Source of the DNA: Ulva prolifera
Taxonomy: Eukaryota; Chlorophyta; Ulvophyceae; Ulvales; Ulvaceae
Length of the DNA: 64,000 nucleotides
Assembly (NCBI GenBank): GCA_023078555.1
Contig: CM041196.1
Span: forward strand, 11,302,985 to 11,366,984
Reading direction: 5' to 3'
Every line of letters begins with the position of its first letter. Within the stretch, counting starts at the first letter, position 1. Below, one piece after another: positions 58,975 to 64,000 of this stretch. Under the pieces are notes generated by a model. The model searched no databases. It was not told the origin of the DNA and saw nothing but the letters and a program-made list of their open reading frames with translations. Position numbers and translations under genes: made by a program.

Positions 58975-59830
58975 GTACACCTTCTGTACAGCTGTGTTCT
59001 TGCCAACCATTGTTCCTTTCGTGTGCGAGGTTCCTGTGGTGGTACCTGCACCTCGGACTTTGACCTTGCAGCACACGTGACCTGCGGTGCCTTGGAGCTG
59101 TTCCGCATTGCATTGCGGAACAGCCGTACGTCATCCATTTCCGGTTTGTTCCGTTTGCAGTCGAGTCGTGTGGCTTCATGGGCAAGGCTGCCGTGAGGTT
59201 TGTCGGTCAGTTGGGGGATGTGGCCGCTGCCAGTGGGCGCATCTCCAAAGGCGCGTTTGTCCAGTGGGCGCTGCGGGTGTTGTCAGTGTCGTTGCAGTGG
59301 GGCAATGTAACGGAAGTCTGGGCTTGTCATCTCTCGGGAGCAGGGGTTGCGGTATGATGCGGGCCTTGAGGAGGGGGGTCGGCACTCACTCCTCATGCAC
59401 GTCCAAGTGAACCGCGAGCACCTCAGAAAGCTCCAGACAGCGCTGGGAACGTCTATAGACTCACAGCAACTTCCTGAATGCTGCTGTATCTTTGTTTTAA
59501 GTCGCTGGGCGAAATCGACCTTTGGCCCGGAATCCGCGTGCATGGCTGGGCAAAAAGCCCCATTGTGCCCAGCGAGCACAAAAACGCGCCCAGCGATACC
59601 GGAAGCATGCCCAATGGCCTCAGAACACCCTTAGTATGCCTCTAATGCATCCTGATGCGTTGTAAATGGTCTGTTGTGTTGCTGCGGGCGGTACATTGCA
59701 TGCTCTGCCATGTTTGCTTCCCTGGGACGCCATCGACCGCGTCCCTAGGAGCTGGCACGCACAGAGTAATTACCGGAGATGTTTGAGATGTCTTTTCGGG
59801 GCTAGCGAGACTATTGCTTGCTCTCTGTTG

Positions 59831-59892
59831 GTCTGGCTAGGCAGATTGGCTGCTGCATTTTGTCTGGCTGGGCAGATTGGCTGCTGCATTTT
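59831..59892 (+). repeat. Two-copy tandem repeat, 31-bp unit
   Basis: GTCTGGCTAGGCAGATTGGC...TTTT is repeated at 59831 and 59862 with one change. Confidence 0.9.
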
Positions 59893-60353
59893 GTACTCCA
59901 TGGTGCTGGGCGTTGTCAACAGTCAATCACGACAGTGCCAGGCACAGACTCTGCAGTACATAAGATTGGCATGTCCTGACGGCACATGTGACACTTTCTT
60001 TCCATCCAGCTTACGTGTGACGACCTTGTTGCATACATGTGTGACTCTGTACCACTGGAGAGTAGTGTATCGCCCTCTTCAGCAGATCAGGCACTGTTTA
60101 GGACCATGGCAGGCTGTCTCTCGTAAAACTGTGCGTGGCTCTACTGCGTGTTAGTGTGGACTCAGGCGAACAATGACGTGCCTACGCAAGCCTCCCATTT
60201 TGTAGCATGGTGCCTGCTTGCAGTCCATGCTGATGATAGGAATGTACATCCAACTTCATATTCTGATCGCTTTTGATGAACATTCCTGGTCGGTGGTGCT
60301 GCTGTCCCTGCAATCTAAAGGTGTAAAGGAGCACTGCTATGCAGTGTAGCATG

Positions 60354-60722
60354 CTACATTGACTGATCCGGAGGTTCACGCAGTACTGTATGGACAGGCA
60401 TCAAATTATAGGTAGTCTGACAACAATACTGTTTTAAGGTGAAGCTCACAACACTGGAGCTGCTGCGATGTTTTGAGTCTCTCTCTGCAAGGAGCACCTC
60501 GTTCATGTGCTCTTTGTTCACCACACAAGGCAGCTGCATATTTGCTAATAGTTCGGTAAGCTCGCGGAAATCATGGTACTGGTTGGGATTCATCCCGCCA
60601 GTATGTTCGCCCGCCATGATGCTGGTCGGACGCGAACACCGCACGGTGACACAAGTGGAGTTGGCAGACAGTGGAACATCGGCGCATAACATTATAGTGT
60701 TTTTTGAGTGCTCTCTGCCCAC
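60354..60722 (-). CDS. Possible reading frame inside the long-inverted-repeat element
   Basis: The minus frame contains MNPNQYHDFRELTELLANMQ followed by EHMNEVLLAERDSKHRSSSS, which has natural protein composition. It ends just left of the right arm. It may be an exon carried by the element or a gene fragment. No family is recognised. Confidence 0.25.
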   Translation of the reverse strand: MGREHSKNTIMLCADVPLSANSTCVTVRCSRPTSIMAGEHTGGMNPNQYHDFRELTELLANMQLPCVVNKEHMNEVLLAERDSKHRSSSSVVSFTLKQYCCQTTYNLMPVHTVLREPPDQSM

Positions 60723-60985
60723 TGATCACGATGGGCATACGCTGGGCGCCGTTTGAGGCCATCTGAGCCGTCGCTGGGCAAAACGGGGGGTTTGGTCCAA
60801 AGACCCCGGTTTCGCTGGGCGCTTTCACCTGTTTCGCCCAGACTACTTATAATCGATTCAAGAGGCTACTGCGAGTCTATCAGACGTTTCCGCGCTGTCT
60901 GGAGCTTTCTGAGGTGCTCGCGGTTTCAATTGGACGTGCATGAGGCCTGAGTGCCGACCCCCCTCCTTGAGACCGCGATCCTGCC

Positions 60986-61533
60986 GGACTGAGTTGTGAG
61001 TGCGGCTGTAGTGTTCGTGTGTGTGCGTGAGTGTGTGTTGAAGTTGATTCGGATGAGATTCGGTTTCAGTGTTTGTTTTCTCCCGTTCACTCTTTTGTAA
61101 GGGCCGTCATCCATAGGTGACGGCTGCAGTAGGACTCGGTTGCGAGGTAGTCGTGCTGGCGCAGCTTTCTGGGGGTCCCTGCGGTGCTAGCTGCCAGTCC
61201 GGTCGTGTTTTGCGTTCTTCGATTGTGAGACACCGCATCGGCTGCAGCTGCACAGCAGTGTTGGGTCATCTGGCCGGCCCGATCACATAGATCTTTCGAA
61301 CAATTCCGAATATTTAGGTATACTTTCTGGGTAGCAGTGTTGGAAATGCTGCAAAGCCACCCAACACTGCTGCACAGCCCGAACTCGCCGTTAATGATGC
61401 AGGAGTTCTGGAAAAAATGCTCTAATGCGTCTCATTCAGCAGAAGCGTCGGTCAGCTTGGCTGCACAATTTTCTACAATAGCATTGTGTTACAAGGAGAA
61501 AGCGAGCTTGCAAATTGTGTGCACACGGCCGCT
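60986..61533. other. Non-coding stretch with a fragment of the 21-kb foldback arm
   Basis: No exon is supported. Near 61,325-61,385 GGAAATGCTGCAAAGCCACC and CAACACTGCTGCAC resemble the outer arm of the foldback element at 21,040-21,600. Confidence 0.45.
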
Positions 61534-61686
61534 TGCACGTTGTGTGTTACAAGGACAAAGCAAGCAAGGCAGGTAGCACTGCGAGCAACAACAAGGGGAA
61601 CCTCATACCAAGCAACAAGCCACACGCAGCACACACCAACACATCCACGTCAGCACCTGCGCCAAGGCTGCATGCACGTTGTGTGT
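61534..61686 (-). mobile_element. R2 SINE-like insertion with 14-bp target duplication
   Basis: TGCACGTTGTGTGT flanks the element at 61534-61547 and 61673-61686. The 125-bp insert, read on the minus strand, ends GCTTGCTTTGTCCTTGTAA, the conserved R2 end. Confidence 0.82.
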
Positions 61687-61687
61687 G

Positions 61688-61792
61688 CACACTGTGCCAG
61701 ATGCGTGGTGTGAGTTCCTCTGATTGTTGCTCGCGGTGCTACCTGTACCTGCCTTGCTTGCTTTGTCCTTGTAACACACACTGTGCCAGATG
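61688..61792 (+). mobile_element. R2 SINE-like insertion, opposite orientation, 16-bp target duplication
   Basis: CACACTGTGCCAGATG flanks the element at 61688-61703 and 61777-61792. The 73-bp insert ends GCTTGCTTTGTCCTTGTAACA. It shares GTTGCTCGC.GTGCTACCTG with its inverted neighbour, so the pair could form a hairpin. Confidence 0.82.
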
Positions 61793-62137
61793 TGTACACA
61801 GCTGATACAGCTGTGCACACAGAGGTACCACCTATGGCTATTTGATAACCTATGGCTATTTGATAATGCATACCCACAGCAGCCGTGTCCCATCAGGCTG
61901 CCCACAAGCTGAGCTCTTGGCAGGGAGCGATGTCCAATGGCTCCAAGGTCCAATGTGTCCCAAGTTCTGTAGCAATGTAGAGAGTCTTATACCTAGTACC
62001 TGATTCACGCAAGGACCACAGTTGGTCTCCATCTAGAGCCTGCGGCCTGCCACTTTGCTTGTATGGAGGCCGTTGAAGTTGACAGTAGAGTTATCCTGTT
62101 GGTGGGATAACGGTTGCACGCCTCAAGCAGGATGGTG
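61793..62137. other. Short non-coding stretch
   Basis: It holds a two-copy direct repeat of CCTATGGCTATTTGATAA (about 61,832-61,866) and nothing else I can support. Confidence 0.5.
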
Positions 62138-62650
62138 CTACTCAGCAGCAAAGCACGGATCGACGAAGTGCACATTGCATTGCACGATGTGCAGTGCAAT
62201 ATGCGGTCTGAAGCTCCAAGTTGAATACAGGACCTCCAAATTGAATAAAGGACTGGGCATGACATAGAGCTCTCTGCAGACACTGCCTGCACACTGCAAT
62301 GACGTGCCTGCCTGATCCTTGCAGCTCACGAGGCACAGTTTACACAGGACTCCTATTTGCACAGGAATCTGCGATGTTTGAGCTTTGATTCGAGCTACAA
62401 TCACGATTTGGGCACATACAAGTGATGCCTGCTGATTCGCTGCCACCAATCTCACCACGACGATGCAGTTGTTGCCAAAGGCCAGAGCTGTGAGACAGGT
62501 GTGTGTGAAAGCTGCTGGGGCCACTTGAGAACAGCGCACTGTTGGAGTATGAAGTTGAGGGCTTGCAGGTTGAAACAAAGCTATGGAGCCGCCTGGTGAG
62601 ACAGGAAGCTCTGGAACTGAGGTAGTTCCATGACTTGTACACCATGCCAC
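62138..62650 (-). CDS. Possible hypothetical protein (minus strand)
   Basis: An open frame of 170 codons starts MAWCTSHGTTSVPELPVSPG and ends at a stop at 62138. The middle (CIVVVRLVAANQQASLVCAQ) is hydrophobic and protein-like. An overlapping minus-strand frame (62340-62729) competes, and no splice signals decide. No family is recognised. Confidence 0.25.
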   Translation of the reverse strand: MAWCTSHGTTSVPELPVSPGGSIALFQPASPQLHTPTVRCSQVAPAAFTHTCLTALAFGNNCIVVVRLVAANQQASLVCAQIVIVARIKAQTSQIPVQIGVLCKLCLVSCKDQAGTSLQCAGSVCRELYVMPSPLFNLEVLYSTWSFRPHIALHIVQCNVHFVDPCFAAE

Positions 62651-62938
62651 AGAAGTGAAACCCCAGATACAGTCGAACTATCATGGACCTGTCACATATT
62701 TCAGATACAATTAGATATGAGCTATGCACCGACTACTCCCCACATGATCTGAACAAGCCCCGCCATGCTAGACGCGAGTAAGGCTCAAGCCTGGACAACT
62801 GGATGGTGGCGCTGGACAGAAGTCATAAACACGGCGCACATCCTCCTCCACCACTGTTTAATATGTTCGTGAGACCCTTCAGTAATTGTGGATGCGCTGC
62901 GCCTTACGAACATCACATCCACGGAACAATAGCAGGTC
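62651..62938. other. Spacer, nothing recognised
   Basis: A short stretch between uncertain frames. I see no repeat, RNA gene or exon here. Confidence 0.4.
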
Positions 62939-63175
62939 TTGCATTCCAGGTCATTCCTGCTTCATAATCTGCCTCATAGATCGCATATAGTCAGAGAATG
63001 CTACCAGAAGTCTGACGGACTACATATCATTGCGTGTGGCGATGAGCTGGCGCGTCCTGGCCTTTTTGAGCGCAAAGTGCTTTCGCGGGACCTTGCACAA
63101 ATCGCAGCTGTCGATGACGATGACGCCTGTCGCTTATGCCGCGCTTTGGGTAGGGAAGCCCACACAGAGATATGA
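62939..63175 (+). CDS. Possible exon of a hypothetical protein
   Basis: The frame reads SDGLHIIACGDELARPGLFE, then RKVLSRDLAQIAAVDDDDAC and RLCRALG, followed by a GTAGGG donor-like site at about 63,147. The charged composition is convincing for an exon. It may belong to a plus-strand gene of unknown extent. Confidence 0.3.
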   Translation: MHSRSFLLHNLPHRSHIVRECYQKSDGLHIIACGDELARPGLFERKVLSRDLAQIAAVDDDDACRLCRALGREAHTEI

Positions 63176-63837
63176 CAGCAGCAGCACAAATGTCTTAATC
63201 TGGCAGACTGAACACGTACGGAGACTGCCGCTGACGGCAGTGGCTGTGTTGGGCGCACGGTCCCGGGCCCGAGTTGATGAAGATCGCGCGCGTACGCGGG
63301 TTGAAAACACGACTGTGATATGCAGAGCTACGCAGTTACATTGCGGATTCGTATCTACGTCATGTACTCTGGGTGCGAAAGGCGAACACTCCGCCTTCTC
63401 AGGAAATTTCACCGCAGCGACCATCGTTGTCTCGACAGACGTGGTTGGTGGCGAACTGTGTTGCAGCGTAGCGAGCAGCATCGAAAGCTGATGGCTACAC
63501 AGGGATGCACCAGCTGATTGACGTTTCTCCTAGCATATGTGGGTCTGATTCGCTGGACACGCGCTTGTATTGACGCACATCGTTGTCCTGCCCCGCCTCT
63601 GTCCCATTCACAGCGGAACCCCAGCCAAGACATTCGCGTCTGATCTGAGAATATCGCCTCAAACATCCGCAAATTATATGCAAGCGTGGTCTCCGATGCT
63701 CTGAGACGCAGTGATGTGCTGTGGAGGCATCTTGACATCTCCCCAAAGGACGCAAATCCATTACACTCCCTGTTACAAATCTGCACCTCCGATTTAGGCA
63801 CATTTCGAACTGGAATTTGTTAATTGGTGCGGGAGAC
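63176..63837. other. Upstream of the last gene, nothing firmly supported
   Basis: Overlapping frames on both strands cannot be separated. The promoter and 5' UTR of the gene starting at 63838 should lie at the right end. Confidence 0.4.
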
Positions 63838-64000
63838 ATGGACATAGACGATCTGACGGCAGAGGACCATGTCGCCATGCGAACTTCAGCCTTCCCGTGC
63901 GCGGCGAGGCTGGGCCAGATGGTGGAGCCACACAAGGACGGCTGTTACGACTCCTTCAGGTGCTCGCTTGGGGGCTTTTCAACAGGGCGCGGCCCGCCTA
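63838..64000 (+). CDS. 5' end of a gene leaving the window
   Basis: ATG at 63838 opens MDIDDLTAEDHVAMRTSAFP, then CAARLGQMVEPHKDGCYDSF. A donor-like site (TTCAG/GTGCTC) falls at about 63,959, after which the frame stays open to the edge. The acidic, helical start is protein-like. No family can be named from so little. Confidence 0.45.
   Translation, partial: MDIDDLTAEDHVAMRTSAFPCAARLGQMVEPHKDGCYDSFRCSLGGFSTGRGPP

Larger units (their letters stand above)
58534..59349. other. Non-coding stretch with clustered palindromes
   Basis: No exon is supported. Three inverted repeats of decreasing size lie within 360 bases: 58766-58833, 58913-58974 and about 59096-59123 (GCTGTTCCGCA and its complement). 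Confidence 0.5.
59350..60985. mobile_element. Element with ~250-bp long terminal inverted repeats
   Basis: The segment of about 59,350-59,620 is repeated in reverse complement at about 60,730-60,985 (roughly 80% identity by eye). Shared blocks include GGAGGGGGGTCGGCACTCA, CGCGAGCACCTCAGAAAGCT and several CGCTGGGCG units. About 1.1 kb lies between the arms. No target duplication or transposase could be recognised. This resembles a foldback-type DNA element. Confidence 0.65.

Overview
This is eukaryotic nuclear DNA. Every recognisable gene is broken by spliceosomal introns whose reading phases agree across the joins, exons are GC-rich, and the rest is packed with microsatellites, palindromes, SINE-like insertions and DNA-transposon remnants. 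The best guess is a microalga, perhaps of the green lineage. This rests on a TORTIFOLIA1/SPIRAL2-type microtubule protein, a bacterial-type RlmN with a possible organelle transit peptide, and a bacterial-type TPR-methyltransferase. The species cannot be named from the sequence.

Layout. At 1.2-5.8 kb (+) lies a nine-exon gene for an Ala-rich, Cys-containing repeat protein with a CBM1-like Cys-rich C-terminus. At 8.4-13.2 kb (-) is a leucine-rich-repeat protein (LRR-A). One of its introns holds a SINE-like insertion with a roughly 1.38 kb (CA)n tail between 22-bp target-site duplications. From 13.5 to 22.6 kb there are few genes: a PIF/Harbinger-type MITE, palindromes, tandem repeats, retroelement fragments and one probable minus-strand gene near 18-19 kb. 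At 23.1-28.2 kb (+) is a complete seven-exon RlmN-type radical-SAM rRNA/tRNA methyltransferase. At 29.9-32.8 kb (-) is a complete five-exon TPR plus methyltransferase gene, with probable coiled-coil exons just upstream. At 36.2-41.2 kb (+) is a gene with a Cys-rich finger and GFTG/GYTG motifs resembling ciliary DUF2475 proteins; a hAT element with an 8-bp target duplication sits in its last intron. At 44.7-49.9 kb (+) is a complete seven-exon TOR1/SPR2-like gene. At 52.5 kb (-) is a MYND-finger exon. At 53.2-55.6 kb (-) is LRR-B, a paralogue of LRR-A. From 56 to 64 kb there are scattered unproven exons, long palindromes, a long-inverted-repeat element, two more SINE-like insertions and the 5' end of a gene leaving the window at 63,838.

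There is no operon logic; the genes are independent. What unites the window is its splicing and repeat biology. Many introns end in (GCA)TGCATGCAG instead of a pyrimidine tract, and donors favour GTGCGC/GTGCGG. Several small repeat families are visible in multiple copies: R1 (about 75 bp, tail of TTTAC units), R2 (3' end CTTTGTCCTTGTAA plus a CA tail) and a hairpin family of about 45 bp. Some copies have target-site duplications that show how they moved.
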